From NCBI GenBank assembly GCA_003864495.1, contig ML133426.1, positions 1,178,001 to 1,242,000 on the forward strand: DNA of 64,000 nt, written 5' to 3'. This DNA is from Nemopilema nomurai (lineage: Eukaryota; Cnidaria; Scyphozoa; Rhizostomeae; Rhizostomatidae). Below the pieces are notes generated by a model that was not told the DNA's origin, did no database searches, and worked only from the letters and a program-made list of their open reading frames with translations. How positions within the stretch are numbered: the stretch's first letter is position 1; each line of letters begins with the position of its first letter. The position numbers were made by a program, and so were the translations under genes. Of the stretch, positions 1-15,000 are shown piece by piece.

Positions 1-3000
1 ATACAAAGCCCTGAATGAACAAGAAGCAACAGAACACTAACAAATGAAACACTTACAGGCAGCAAAAGGGGAAGAAGAGAACTGAAAGAAGGGGAAGAGT
101 TTAGATGGAGAGAAGTATCTAGCGAATGAAGGGACATAAGTATATGCAAGTGGTAGAGAATTGTTGAGAGTGGAAACAGTGGAAGCACAGAGAGAAGAAG
201 ACATTGAAATCAGGGAAGGGATGAATTGTAAACCAGCTATTAAGTCTAAGACATTAGCCCAAGACCAAGCCCAAAACCAAAGATTGAAGTGAAAACAGAG
301 TGACATGCTGTTGTCTATACGTTTTGTATGAAGACAAGGTGTTGCCTAAAGGACAGAAGAAGGTTCAAAAGGTATAGACGGCGTAAAGGGTCAACGCGAG
401 AAAGACAAAACGATTATTGAGCATTAAGAGCCTACCCAGGCATGGATGGCCGTGATCGGCTAAGGAAAAGGCTCGGTATTGTTACATTATGGATCTTCTT
501 AGACTCGGCAGAACACCAGATTTTGTCACTGATATTAATGTGGACATGTATTAATGTAACTGAGATCGTGTGAAAGAGACCAGGGGCTGTGAAAAGGCCG
601 AAGCGAGGCTTTCTCGGAAGACAGCTTGTGCTGCTTATCTTCTTCTTCACCGACACTCATCAGTAACGAACGACAGCCCGACATCTACGGTAAGCTTGAT
701 TAGCCCAGTCATTGGTATGCAAATGGCGACTGACGTGTGTACTGTTAAGATCTTCAAAACCATCATGAAGTAAAGATAAGACTAGTTATGGTAAATCAAC
801 TTAGTAGAAGATCTAAGGTTACGACAGCTGATTATTGATTGGTTTCCATGAGTCAGGAGAAGGATTTAAAGCAAAGAATAAGTGTATTAACAGATATGAA
901 CAAAGTCTTAGCCCTAGGCACTTTTCTTTAAATTCATGTTGGTTGGTACAGTATGGAACTTTGAAGAAATCCAAGTTAATCGAAGCCAATTCACATTATC
1001 AGTCTTCACGTCAAAACCGTGCAATTTTTGCATAAAACATCGATATCACAAATTCATTACTTGTGAAGATCACAACTGAAGCTGAGTAATGTGAAATCTC
1101 TGCAGGTATCACCCATATGCATTTACATAAAGCAGGAGAGCATTTCATATTATCAGGAACCATAGTGCAATCAGTCAATGGGAAATATCGAAAAAACAGT
1201 TATAGAGTGATATTCAAGGTGACATAAAGGGGTTACAATTCATGCTTTTGATTAAGTGTGGCTGTTTATCACCAATTAACATCCACGTTTCCCTCTGCGG
1301 AGAGGAATGCCATGGCCTCTTTGTCTTCTTCACAACGTATATTTCTTCTTAATTCATGCCTTGTTAGGGATTGCTAGGATTCTTCCTTGCTGATTAGCAA
1401 AAAAGAGCAGCGTGCATTAATGCTGTACATTTGATTCCAATAAAGAAAATCCGCAGCTTCTTCGCAAAAACAGATTCTTCATCTAACGTGAGAAGATTTT
1501 AGGCAACTGGCCTTTACATTGAGAGCGGTTCACTCAAAACAAGAGGACACGAAGATCAGTCCAAAACACATAGTTAGAATATAATGACAATAACTGGCGA
1601 ATTCTTCCTACACAATGACACCGTAGTCGATGCGTAATGTTATCATCAGTTCAATTGTCTACGTCCTCAAACAGTTTCTTAGAGTTATTCTATGCTTTGG
1701 TCAACCAAGGATAGGCAGCATGAGGCTTCAAGCAGCAGATTTCTTCCCGGTTTCTAGCCGGTTTTCTAGCCCTCACCAGGGCGAAGAAGAACGAACAAGA
1801 CCCTAATTACAACGGTGTTCATGAACCGATAATTTGGTAAAAGTCATGGATGTTAAAGCGGGAAGCACCTGCATGGCCAATGGAGTTCGTAGTCATGTGT
1901 CATCAAAGAAGGCACTGACAAATAATCGATTAAATTGAGATTGTAAATAAAAGAATGCGCTTTCCTTTGAACAATGGATTTACTGCGGTCTACTTTGTGA
2001 TGCGATGACGTCAGATATTTAGTTTTACTGAATTTCCTAGAGAACTTGACATTAAGTGAACCTAGTTCTCGATGGCAATTGTAAAGATCGAGATTGTAAG
2101 AAACACAGAGAGGTTAGAGAATCAATTATAGATTCGCGCACCATGTAGTCAAAGATTGATGATTACGTTTGATTTCGTTACAACAAATCCAATAAACAAC
2201 AAAATGATGTTAAAATCAATTAGGAGATAAATGAAGATAGCGATTTTGAATTGATACAGTGTGGGTTGGCTTCACCAGCAAGTTTCTTTTCTCTTAACCT
2301 GTCACACCAAACATATTGATTTTCAGCAAGGTTTAGGCTTCGATCTTGCGTTACATTGCAAAATAACGCACCCTTTGCATTTGGCAAAAGGAAAAAAACT
2401 GAAAAAGTCCAGTCGTTAGAGTTTCTATAAATCCTAGTATTTATTACCTTTCTTTGCAGCTTTTGATTTTAATTTGAATCAGTGTCGGCTAGAGCAGTCG
2501 CTCTATATTACTAGGGTGGCTCTTCGTAGAAAAAAGTGGGACAAGTTCAGTAACGGCTGTAAAGTCGTGGTAAGCGTCAAAATGAAAAAGAAAAGGATTA
2601 AGAACTAAAGATTTATGTCATCTGAATGCTAATGGCAATGTTTGCAACCTGCTTTGAAAAGGACTGAAACATGCATAATAAATGATAGGAATAACTTTTC
2701 TGTCTTTAAAGAAAGGATTGAGGGAAAAACGTCATATCATACTTCCGCACGCCAGTGGGAGGCGAGGAAAAAGCACCTTTGCTGGTAGCGTGGTAAGGAA
2801 ACCCGACGTTTCTCTTCTCAGCACTACAATGTGTTTTGTTTTTGCGCCAGTTTAGCATTGGTATAGCCACTAAAACTCGGTTGTTTTCTTTGCTGTAGGG
2901 AAGATTCGTTAAGGAAAGTTAGCTTCTCAGTAGCTGATGCAGGAAGACCAGAAGGCAGTTTTTCTTGCAAAAGCCATCATTGCAATCAAAGACGCTTGAC

Positions 3001-3929
3001 CTAGGCCAACAGAGGTGAAATATGCTGCAGCTATCTAGCAGTGACGCATGCAAGTCGTCTTTGGGAGCCCTTGTCATGACCTAGCTACTCAGTGAGTTCC
3101 TTGCAGTACCAAATCACTGGGTGAAAGTTTCTATGCTGAACTATAGTAGCCAGGTCAGCGCATTGGCAGTGCAGAGAATCAGCCAAGCTGGCTGGCAGGT
3201 GCTTGAAAAGGGTCTGGAACTAGCGCATGCGGCTAAATGCCACATACCAAATGAACATTTACTGCTAGGCTCATTGCAATGCAAATGACAGCAATGCCCC
3301 TTTTGAATTTCTTAATCTATTTCTGCTTCTAACCCTTGGCTTTATTTGCATGTCAAAAGTCTCCAACACGACTTAATAATCTTGACCGATATCAATGCTC
3401 CATTTTGGAAAAATCTCACAAGGGCGAAGACAACAGCCATCCTTGTCAAACAAACTATTTCTCTAACGCATGCGTACTCAGCCAAACTCAGTTAAATCAC
3501 ATCGCTTGATTTTGCGAGGATTCTCTGAACTTGCTTCGGCTGTATTTTGCTGCGTCGGCCAAGCTGCATCTGCGCTGTTAATTTGCGGAACGTGGTCGCT
3601 ACGCATCCAGTATTGCATTGGGCTCAAGGTCTCCACGCGATAATTTGAATAGCTCTGCTGCAAAATGCACGATAGCAATTGAAGTGGGCAAGGTGGGAAA
3701 TTTGATGTGATTAGACCGACTTCGAAGTACTGGTCACCAGGCGAATTAGAATTGCAAAAGTCGAGAAATCGCCTGAAAGCATTGAAAAGCTAATGCGAGG
3801 AAATGTTCTCCTTAATGAAGCCTAAGCACCATCTTTCGTGCGATTGTAATCTAACTTCGTACCTGACCATGGCCACAGTAGAGAATTTGCTAGAATTTTG
3901 CCATGTTCATCTCCAACAGCCTGATATTT

Positions 3930-4888
3930 AGTGATATCCCTGTGGGGGACATAGATTCCCAGGAGATCTGTTGCCAAGGTTCTGTTGCGCCTTCGAAGCT
4001 CGTTGTTCCTGCCTGCAAGACTTGAGATTGTAGTGACTCGCTTGTCTACTTTTCATTGTCACATCATGTCATGCTGACATACCTTTCTCGCTCCTCAGCC
4101 TAGACTGTTCCATCCTCATTACATCATCATTTCATCAAACTCTCTCATCATCTCTCTCTCAGCCACATTCATCAAATACAACAGGCAGCGTGTCGTCGTC
4201 TCTCTCTCTGCCTGGCTCCGTGTTCTCTGCACGTTAAATAAGACAACTATGGCTCTAATTGTCCATAGGGGTTATGCAACGCAATCAGAAGAAACCCATC
4301 ACAACCCGTTTCTACAAGATAACTCGCAATTAGAGTTTCTACGACAAAGTCAAATGACAGTCTCAATTTTGGTCCATCAAGATGCGATGCTGTAAACAAC
4401 ATCACTTATAAGATGCCATCAAGATTGTCCAGCAACGAGCAACTACCGCTGCTTATCAACCCTTTTAGTCAGCCAATACATAAGGATCAACGCCAATATG
4501 GCGGCTACAGAAACAGAGTTAGGAAAGAAACACAAGCAATAAGGACATTACCAATGGAAATAAAAACAGCAGAAAACACAAACATTAGAAAAACGTTAGT
4601 AGAAATACTTACGATAGAAACAGAAACAGAGAAAATCGAAACAGAAACAATCCAAATGCCAACAGTAGCACTATTAATCAAAACAATATTGACGAAAGTA
4701 TCGCCAATAGAGACAATAACAATAGAAACACTGATAACAGAAACGCTAATGGCAGACGTACAAACAATAGAAGTACTTCCAATAGGAGAGGCAACAATGA
4801 CATTTCTTCCATTCACGCCTACAAACATACAAAAGTCAGTCTTCTACCAATTACACTTTCAGAAACTGCTGAATCAATTAAAAAATAG
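3930..4888 (+). mobile_element. Possible degenerate retroelement relic with Asn/Arg-rich frame
   Basis: A pyrimidine-rich, non-coding stretch of about 300 bases ends near 4248. A 48-codon frame starting ATG at 4249 follows, then a 99-codon open frame (4589-4888) that is strikingly rich in Asn and Arg, with repeated NRN and NNR runs. The order (promoter-like leader, short start frame, basic low-complexity frame) is what a decayed LTR or DIRS-type leader plus gag would look like. No reverse transcriptase, integrase or second LTR copy is visible, so the identity is weak. An overlapping 162-codon frame (4413-4901) is rich in Thr/Ile/Glu and is probably a shadow of the same low-complexity DNA. Confidence 0.2.
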
Positions 4889-7821
4889 AATTATCTGTTA
4901 ATGAAAAGTTTAATACCTTCTGAAGTAAATGCGGTCTTATACCAAAGGGTATTGCCACGCATTACAGGTATTAAAAGAATGGGTTGTCACTAAACAATGA
5001 AGCATCATGCCTGCTATTTAGCTTAAGCTTTGAGAACATTGTCTCGATTACTTCAGTCTCATCCTCGCGGACTTTGCCTTGCATTCGGAACAAAAAGGCG
5101 GCAGCGTAGAAGATGCTAGGCCGTTTCTCCATCAGTTAGTGCACAGTGGTTATTCAGAATTGGATGTTAATGAGAGCAGCTGACATTGACGCGGATATTA
5201 GTAACAATAATAAATATGGCGACGACATGTCCTCACGTGCCGTATACAGGAAATGAGCAGCAGAGCAAGACAAAAGCGTAACCTTTGAAGAAAGCGAGGT
5301 TTGACAAGGAAACTACATGTTTGGAATTGAATTTAAGAGAAGAAAGTCAGGATTGTACATTCAATAATAATTACACGAGTTTTACGGAAATTAAAGCTAC
5401 AAGAGAGTTGGAAAAATCTAAATTATGTTTGAAAGAATCGCTGTTATTGCGTGAAAGTCCTTCAAATTGAATATATTAACTTCAGTAATTGAACATATTA
5501 TACAGCGACAAAGTGTAAGGACAAGGCTCGTTCAATTGGAACTTTCTTGCAACAAGAAGCGTGCAGCGCCAAATCTTTTCTTTCATGAATCGAATATGTA
5601 CACCACGTGTTGAAGAAATGAGTCAATTAGAGCGCAATATTGTCAAAAAATAAGAATCGCTCCCCACGAGGCAACTGCGTAGAGGCTGCCTTCACCAGGA
5701 CCAAAATCTACGAAATTATGCAATCAACAGAATCGCAGAAAAATCAATGCAGTTAAAGAAAATTGCAAACTTGCAATAGATTTAGATTCACAATAACCTT
5801 ATTTTGCATAAAGGTCAAGAATATGTAGCCATAGACGTACGCAGCCCATGAAAAGCGGCGATGGGTCTGGACACTTTCTCGCAATCACGCCCTTAAGACT
5901 CTTAGAAAAAAAGGGACAACGTCTCTCTTAGGTTAATACTGGGGGTAGAGATGTCTAGAATGAAACTGAAATTGCAACATAATATAAGCTTTTCTTGTAA
6001 TGCCTTAGGAAGAAAAGGAAAATTCAAATCGTCAAAACAATTCAGTATGTCATTTACCAATTATATTGCTACTTTTCTTGGTTTTATTGCAAATTGGCAG
6101 TTTAATGCCTGAAGAAATGTCTCTCTCACTACGTATCAATGCCAAATTTTCTAATCCTTTTCCATTCATTGTTGTTCGGAGTTATCTGTTTCTTACTTTA
6201 ACTTTGCATCTCTCGCAAGATCCTGTTGTAACAGGAATTGTCGCTGCAATCTGTTTTATCTTATGGAGGTAGCGGTACATGGTCTCCAAATTACTTTCAT
6301 GAAATTTTTTCAAGAGAATGCGGACTTCTGACACCATTTTTCTTCATCTTTATCTTTGCCATCTGCAAAAAGCTTGAATTCATGACTGTATTTTTGGCAG
6401 TTTTCTCAAGAAGCCATATTGTTTCGCAAGCTTCTCTATCTTCCCACTTTCACTTGTTTAAACAGTGTGCAGACGACGTTCTGAATGTAAATATTTTCAT
6501 CACCCATAACGTCGAGAAAGAAAAAGTTGAAACTTCGGTGCAAAATTTTGCTGCTGGTGCAATATTTTCAGGTTTTGCTGAATCATAATTAGTGCAGTCA
6601 AGACTGTTAATTAAAAAGGCTGAAAAATGAACGAAGGGAAATTTGACGAGCAGTCGCGTCGCAGGCTAACTTTCTCCACAGCTGGTCACTTAATAAGGTT
6701 TAAGTATGAACTAGACAAATTTTTGACAATCGGACAACTTGCGAGAAACTTTGCTGTTTTCGCTTCCGATCGACGGAGTTGGTTTGCCTCCATTGCATTT
6801 CTCATCCTTGCCAAATGAATTTCGCAATAGCTCCAACTCTGTTTTGTTCGCTTTTAACTCACCGATTGAAGATGGTTTCCCGGGCAAAAATTTAAAGAAG
6901 ATAGTCAGACTTGTTAAATACAAGCAAACTACATTTGATCTGTTTGAACCTTTTATACTTGCTACCTAAAGGTATTAGAAATGAAATCGAACGTAAAAGA
7001 AAGTAATCGAAAACAACATATGAATTGATGTCACAAGCTCCTTAGCCAAACCAACTCTATTCTATATTGATGATGTCATTGCTTCTAGCAGACTTTCACC
7101 GGCCTAGGCAACATACAGCGCTGTGTAGCCTATCGAGTAAACTATTAGCTTGCTTTATCTAATTGCACATATTTTTAAAGAGAATGACGAAGTCTGCAAA
7201 GCTCATTTTCCAAACCACTACCCAAGTGAACAACAAATGGTCTGAGGAACGTATAAGTCCGAAATTATTGAAAGTGTTCCACCACACGATCGCCAATCAC
7301 AGGCCACAATAACAAACCTCAAAGCTAGTGCAACTAGCATGATTTGAATTTCTACGAAAATATCCAGCCTTTTTCTTCTTCAAGCAGACGGCGGCTTAGA
7401 AAGCTGGGTTAGTTGATGCATTTCTGAACACCAGGTGTCAATAAACGATTTAAAAACCCGAGTATCCGCGTCTACGCCTAGCCTTTGACATCGAAGTCCT
7501 TGTCGACACCGAATTTCTATCTGAGCCATGTTACGTTTATAAATGTAAACAACTACGCTCAGAAATATATATAAAACATATGTATTATAAAAGGAAAAAT
7601 CTTGGTTTTACTCGCACTGTTCCTTCTCAAATTGAACTTAGGCCCGTGGACTCCTTAAGCATTTACGATAAAGATTCGTTGGCGTGAACAGGTCAAAGTC
7701 CATAGAACGTACAACTTCAATTTCTTCTTCTTTCTCTTCACTTTGATATCACGTGACTAAGCACATCGCATCTGCATTCATCAGTACCTTAGCTGGCCAC
7801 AAATCATTTGAAAAGTCCACT

Positions 7822-7866
7822 ATGATAACTTGGAACATCATGTATCATGATAACTTGGAACATCAT
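7822..7866. repeat. Short tandem direct repeat
   Basis: A 20-base sequence beginning ATGATAACTTGG occurs twice, at 7822-7841 and 7847-7866, a 25-base offset. It is probably a local duplication. Confidence 0.8.
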
Positions 7867-9009
7867 ACAATAGCATTTTGTATCCAAATTATCCACCAGT
7901 ATCACAGATTACGTGGATCTTAAACCCATTTTCCAACACCACCCCAACCCCCACCCCCCACTCCCTAATTACAATATTAAGATTCACTTGAGGGAAGAGA
8001 AGGTATAAATTTTGGAGAGAGCCTTCAGACATTTTCTGCAGGTACTGTGCATGGTTGATCCAGTTTTCGATTGCTTCAAATCAGCAGGCCTTGCAACCAC
8101 CTGGTCATACTGTATTCAAGAATTTTAATGAATCATGATTTTCAATCGCAGAGGGCTGTCAATAGTTCAGACTATCAAGATCAGTAGAATGCAGCTTTTA
8201 ATTTCATTTAATTTTTACAAAAGCGAGACAATGGGGGTATAGAACAGAAAGTGAAAATTATCTGCAGGTGAAAACTTGACATTTATCAAACTTTGATGGC
8301 AAATAAATCTAATACACATTATTCAAACCACTGCAAGTTCGTTCAAGTGTCACTAATTTGGCAGAGAGGATTTAAATTTACACTTTATTGATAATTTTTC
8401 TAAAATTTCTCTATTTGGCTAATTCCTTTGTTCAGGGACTGTGCATCACGGCCTGTGGATTATCTTTTATGCACATTTATTCTCCATTTCATAAATTCCA
8501 TCAGCTCCACCATCACTGATTACATCAAGGCATATCTAGCTACCAACAATTTACTATGTTATAAATAACCGTACTATTTCAAGATTATTCTCTGATAATT
8601 CAAGTCAATTCTCTAATAAGCACGATGATTTATAAGCAAACTAGATCTAATCTTAGACAGTACGTCAACAAGCAGAGCAGATTGTAAAACAGTATTCACA
8701 TCCAGCATCTGGCTCCTCCTACAATCGCATACCCTTTCTCCTAATTTCTAAATAACAATAACATCAACCCAACAAAATGGAGATCGTCCCAGGTTACGCG
8801 ACCTCTACTTGGAAAAGAGGCGCAACAAGAGACCTACCAATGCAAAAGCCACGATGACAAATTAATTGCTTGAGACACAAGTATTGCAGAGTGCAAAGGG
8901 TTCGCGGCGGATTAGGGCAACTCTTAGTCTTAGTCGCTCGAAGGTGCTCTATAAGCAATTTCTTCGTATAATAAATTAAGTCATATACCTTCACATTACT
9001 GAATATGCG

Positions 9010-12000
9010 TCACACAACCACAACAGCTTCACTAATAGGCATGCTAATTACTGCTGTGATTATTGGTGTTGAGTTGCCTCTTCGTAGAAGGAATACCTGA
9101 AATGACAACCGGGATCCTTTAAGTCCTAGTTTGGGCTGAGAGAATTAAATAAAACAAAGATCAAATACGATCGTTGTAAATGGTTTGGTGCTTGTCAATT
9201 CGTACGAGCCTTTTCTGCATTTAACTCTAGCCTGGGCAACGTAGGCTTGTTCAGCTGTGAAAATTCCATTTTTTTGAACGCCAGATCAATTGTTTCGTTA
9301 TCTGTTTCTTATCTGCTTTGAAATCCTAACTCTTAGTAGCAGTGTTTTGATAACGCACAGGAATTCGTTTTGACAAGCACCCAACATGGTTTGAAGAGAA
9401 ATATCACGGCTGGAAGTCGTCCAAACCGGCTTTAATGGCAAATTCGACAGGATGAAATCTGAGACCACAGACAGAAAACAAAGACCCTACATTAAGCGCC
9501 TCCTCACAAAATATTGTCATTTCAAACGCTACAAATTGTACAGAATAGAAATCAGTAGACACATATCTAATTTGAAGTAATTTAAAAAAAATATATAGTT
9601 AGAATATATAAGAAAAATATATTTAAAAAAATTAACTGTGGGCACAAATTACAACAGACACTATAAGTTAGTCCCTTCTTTATGGGAACATTTTCAGCAT
9701 CGACAAACAACCTGGCCAAAAACAAGTGAGACCTCTAGGAGAATACGTCCTTGTTTAGCTGGCAATAGTTGTTAAACCATTTCAAAATACTTGATACAGA
9801 AAACAGTCTGCTCCAAGTAGCAAAGAAAAATATCAAGGTAGCTTACTCGAATCTTATCTGATATTCCTTTGTCACTGATGCAATCAACGAGAGTTTCAAG
9901 GGCATAACTGAGTCCAGGAATCAAGATTGGTATCTAAAAAACAAAGCCACCCTTTCGTTTACAACGACATGGTGTCTGGAAAATCGACAGGAAAGTTGTT
10001 CTTTGTCGAACTTAGCCTTCGCTGAAAACGTTCAGCTGAGCAATCTATTCAGATGCTTATGCTTAGAAAGACGACAGAACAACTCGCTTGGACGAAAACC
10101 AAAAAGGAGAACATCATAAGAACATGACCAACGGGTAATTCTTCCTTCTATCCAACACCCATCACGGGCGTCAGATTAAGGGCTACAGCTTTGATATAGG
10201 GGTTGGGGGAATGGGGCACGTAGCTATAAAAAAACTGAAATTTTCCAAAAGCTCTTTAAACAGCGACTATACAAAACGGAATGTGTCAAACAGGTTGCTT
10301 CAGTTTCACAGCATCCGACTTTCAAGCTGCAGGGGAATTAGAACAGGAAGACTGTTCTGCAGTAAAACTTCAAAAAATTGATGTAAAATCATTTGAATGT
10401 TGCCTTCAAATCAAACCGCTGAAAAAGCTTTGTACAAGCACTTTCAAACAACAATTTTAGTTCACTTGTATCATTTTTGTCGAGAAACTTGATGGTTTAA
10501 GTTGTCTACCTACTGCAAGATATAGGACAAACTGAGATTCAAAGATCACTATCATGATCACTATCACTATCACGATCACTATCACGATCACTATCACGAT
10601 CACTATCACTATCACTATGACGATCACGATCACTATCACTATCACTATCACGATCACTATCACGATCACTATCACTATCACTATCACGATCACTATCACG
10701 ATCACTATCACTATGACGATCACGATCACTGTCACTATCACGATCACTATCACGATCACGATCACGATCACTATCACGATCACTATCACGATCACTATCA
10801 CTATGACGATCACGATCACTATCACGATCACTATAACGATCACTATCCCTATCACTATCACGATCATTATCACGATCACTGTCACTATCACGATCACTAT
10901 CACGATCACGATCACGATCACTATCACGATCACTATCACGATCACTATCACTATGACGATCACGATCACTATCACTATCACGATCACTATGACGATCACG
11001 ATCACTATCACGATCACTATCACTATCACGATCACTATCACGATCACTGTCACTATCACTATCACGATCACTATAACGATCACGATCACGATCACTATCA
11101 CGATCACTATCACGATCACGAGCACTAAGTAAGGTGGGAGCAAACACATACCTGTATCATGGGTTTAGCCACGGCATACAGCGTGCTGTCATAATGAAAC
11201 GTGATGAGCAGATCTGTGGATGGGGTGTCTGTTGATGTATTCTCAATGTTGATTGTCAGCTTGAAAGCTGGCCCCAGTCCTTGCACCTAGAAAAACACCC
11301 TCTTGTGCCATAAAAACACTAAAAACGGCCAATATGTGGCAAAACATGTACAAACCAAACTTGCTGGGTACATTGAATGTCTTATTAAGTGTCTACTTAA
11401 GTGCAAAATTCATTTTTTCCTAGAAATGAATGCGTGAATCAGATTTAGTATCTATCTTGCACAAACGTCATCTTGAAATTTGATACAATACTGGACATCT
11501 AGTTGAACGGAGTCTCTGAAAACATTTTGGCAATTATAGCATTCGATGTTAAGTTTGAGCTTGACAGTCGTAACCGAAAGTTGACCTTTAGCAAAAGGCA
11601 ACTTTTAACCTATGACCCTGCATAGATCTCAATCTAATTCAGCTCGCATTGGACTTACCTGAGCCGATAGTTTTACGGGGTCCTGCAATGATGTAGAAAG
11701 GGGATTCATTCTTGTTGAAATGGCGTGCACATAGGAGCGAGCTGTCTTCAGCTTCAGTCGGTAAAGGTCTTGCTGGAAAACTCGGTGAATTGCTAACGGA
11801 AAAATTTTTCGGGGAATCAGAGTCAGAATCAGATAAAAGATAACACAACGAAACGAGCTAATTGATGAGATTACAAAGAAGGGCAATGGTTGACTACTTA
11901 CAATGCAAAGAAAAACAATCACTTAAACCATCACCATCACTTAAAATAACTTCGTATCGATGCTTGGGTTACCACTATATCATTGCAAAAGCTGAAGGCC

Positions 12001-15000
12001 GAACAAGCTATCAATAAATAATTTGCCTCATTCTTGTAGATGAAATAATTGAACGAACTCTTCCCCGAATGCACATAATTTAAACAACAAAACGAGAGAA
12101 GCCTTTAAGGTCCTGCGAAAGAGATATGCGGAAAGATTTTGCAAGGCCTACGTTGTCAATAATTCTGTATAGATAGTGAGGTCAAGCTTGCAAAGTTTGT
12201 AGACAAGGAAGGGAATCCCACTAGCATAGCTACCTGGGGCACTCCCCCTTTCACGAAGGGCTTGATCTACAAACAACTTTGTTTTCTTGGGTACATTAAG
12301 CTTCTGGGACTGTGCCGTTGATATGCCTTGAAGAACAATGATCAATATAACATACAATAAGTAAAAGTGTTTAAATTTTTACTTTTATCTTATATTTTTC
12401 AATCTAGCACAACAGAATTGGCTACCTTAATAACTTCATTCCACAGCAGCATCACCTCATTTTCAAGACGATGCCGGAAAAGGTCAAGACCATAGCCTTT
12501 GGTGTTCTGGCATTTCAGTTGAGACTTCACTGCAAGCGTACAGCAATTTGCAAAGAAAAAGGCTAAAATCATTTTATCACTACCTTCAGTCCGTGACACT
12601 TCCCATGCGAAGAAAGAAATGAGGGCTTGCGAACATAAAATATTTATCCGAATCCAAGGTAGTGCTCTTTCTACAGGAAATCATTGATTGTAAAAGCGAT
12701 TCCTGTCGATGTTTAATTAACTGTCCCGTGAGCAGACTTGAAAGCAAAAGACGTTTCTCGGAAAACGCATTTTATTACTTGCTTACTGATCGTAAGCTGA
12801 CCGTAAGCTGACCGTAAACTGGTCATAGTTATTTCGCCTTTCAATTCCTTTGAAAAGAGAATGAAGCATAGGTTGGCAACTAACTTGCTCTTCAACATTT
12901 TGTAATCATTACTTAATTCAATCGTTATCTAATTCAACGACTACCTAATTCAAATAATCAGTAAATTTTTAATTTCGAAGCTCGAATCGCACAGGCAACC
13001 AAAAACTTATTGACCCAGGAGGTGGTTTATTGACATACCCTGATAAACCCTGATTAAAATCCAATGCAATTCAAAGGCGAAGCCAAAAGTCGTCGACATT
13101 TGATCTAGTTCTCATTCCGATGCACAAACCCCATGAGGGATGAACACGCAGGACGTTATTGGAGGAAGGTCAAAGCTGACGCTTGTGAAAAAGATAAACA
13201 AATGTATGGAAAAGAAGGGTCATTAAAGCAACGTTCCATTTCCGAAGCCTTCGAGAATGCAGTTTCTAGGGGAAAAGTCGAGCGCCAACTTGCCGAGACA
13301 ATGGCACTGTTTACACTTGAAATTAAGATAGTCAACAAATACGATGAAAACAATCCACAAAAGTATCTTAGAGAACAAATTCTATTCAAACCTGCACTTA
13401 TATCCTTTCCTTCAAAATTTGCAGTTCGCTTTAAGATTTTTATTGACAATCCACCTCCTGGAAAGAAAAATTTCAAACAGATTAAACAACTGACAAATAT
13501 AAAGCGGTAGAACTTTTGCTGCTACGTCATCAACTGAGTGGTGTACGTAATCAAGGCCTAGGTTGGCATTACAAGGGATTCCTGTAAGTTGCTTTCGAGC
13601 AGGTTCCAGCCCCCTTTTGGCTGCGCGTTCGTGCATGCGGTGGAAAAGATACCCGTCTCAATTATTTCTAATGATCACAATGCTCTGCAGGAACACGTGT
13701 TGGACGCGGAGAGACGGGAATGGAGAGAGTGCCACGGAAAGATTTGAGGCTCATGTGGCAGGGAAATGATATCGTCAAAGATTAAATCAGCAGATCCTGT
13801 GCCCTTAAATTACATGCGAAAGAAGTTGGGACACGGGAAAAGAGTGAGAGAGGAAACGGTTGATTAAGTCGGGAGGGAGAAGCAACTTTGGGAATGATGG
13901 ACAACATCAAGATTGACAGTGAAGAATGTGACGCCTGAGAGAGGTGCCCTTTGCTTGAAAAGAATACTAGTTCCAGATCATAGTGATAGCCCCGATCATA
14001 CTGATCATTCCAATCACATTGATCATTCCAATGATACTGATCATTCCAATACTAGTGATCACACCCAATCATTCCGATCATACTGAACATAACGATCATA
14101 CTGATCATCCCGATCAAATAATAAAGTGAAGACGGACGTGGAAAGGAAGAACAATGCCCAGTTTGTAGGAAACCCGTAGTGCGACTGCAGGAATGTTTTC
14201 CAAAGTAACTGCTATTGCGCGTCAAAAAACTCTGCTGCTTTTTTTTGAAACGTGCCGCTTCGGCAGTCTGCACCTCAGGGGGCATCTTCAAAAGAAGAAA
14301 CTTCCACACCGACTCATGTAGTGCGGTGGCAGATGAAGATCTAGTTTCTCAGTAGCCGGTTCCTCTGCGGAAATCCCTGCATTTGGTTATCTTCTACTTC
14401 CTTACCGCTTCCTAATTTACCATGGCCAGGTTCTTTGATCATTTTCTCGTTGCTCTCTCGACGTCATTTCTTGACGTTCTCTTTTCAGATTCAAAACATT
14501 GCCTTGTGGAAGACCTTCTTCAAACTACACCACGCACATCCTATCATCCTATCTAGATAGCTAATCCAGAAGGTGGCACATTCTCTCAGAAAGAGGGCGT
14601 CAACCTTTTGGCCTATCGAAATGTGATTCGCAATACAGCCATTGATGCTCCGGACAACTTAAAACACAGAATTACTGATGAAAGCACCATCAGCACGCAG
14701 GGAAAAGACAAGTCACTTTACAAGAGAAGCATCTTGTTCAGTTGAATACCGTTTCAAAAAGAAATACAGTCAATGCGCAAAGCTCAGAGTGTGGAAGTTC
14801 TGTAATATTAGTGGAGCAACAGAAAGAAGGAATATGACGAAATCAAAAGGAGAAGGATGGAAAGGAATAAAGAAGAATGTGTTTTGAATTACTGAACAAA
14901 GGCAGTTAAAATGAAAAGTAGCAAGCCAGCAAAGAAGATGTAAAAACCTTGGCAAGGTACGGTTATACTCGAGCGAAAATGACAGAAAGGTGGCAACATG

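Larger units (their letters stand above)
1..9009. other. Gene-free region left of BBS1
   Basis: I see no convincing exon here on either strand. The open frames are short, overlap each other on opposite strands and lack family resemblance. The stretch includes a possible retroelement relic (about 3930-4888), a short direct repeat near 7.8 kb, and the likely 3' UTR and polyadenylation region of BBS1 at its right edge. An AATAAA on the minus strand at 8384-8389 is one candidate signal for BBS1, about 620 bases past its stop. Confidence 0.5.

Noticed and set aside
10457..11149. Long open frames on both strands giving Ile-Val, Arg-Asp-Ser and Ile-Thr repeat proteins
   Set aside because: All are translations of the intronic hexamer array. 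Several frames are open at once on both strands, and the array lies inside BBS1.
13133..13510. 125-codon plus-strand frame
   Set aside because: It runs antisense across the BBS1 exon at 13392-13457 and has no family features.
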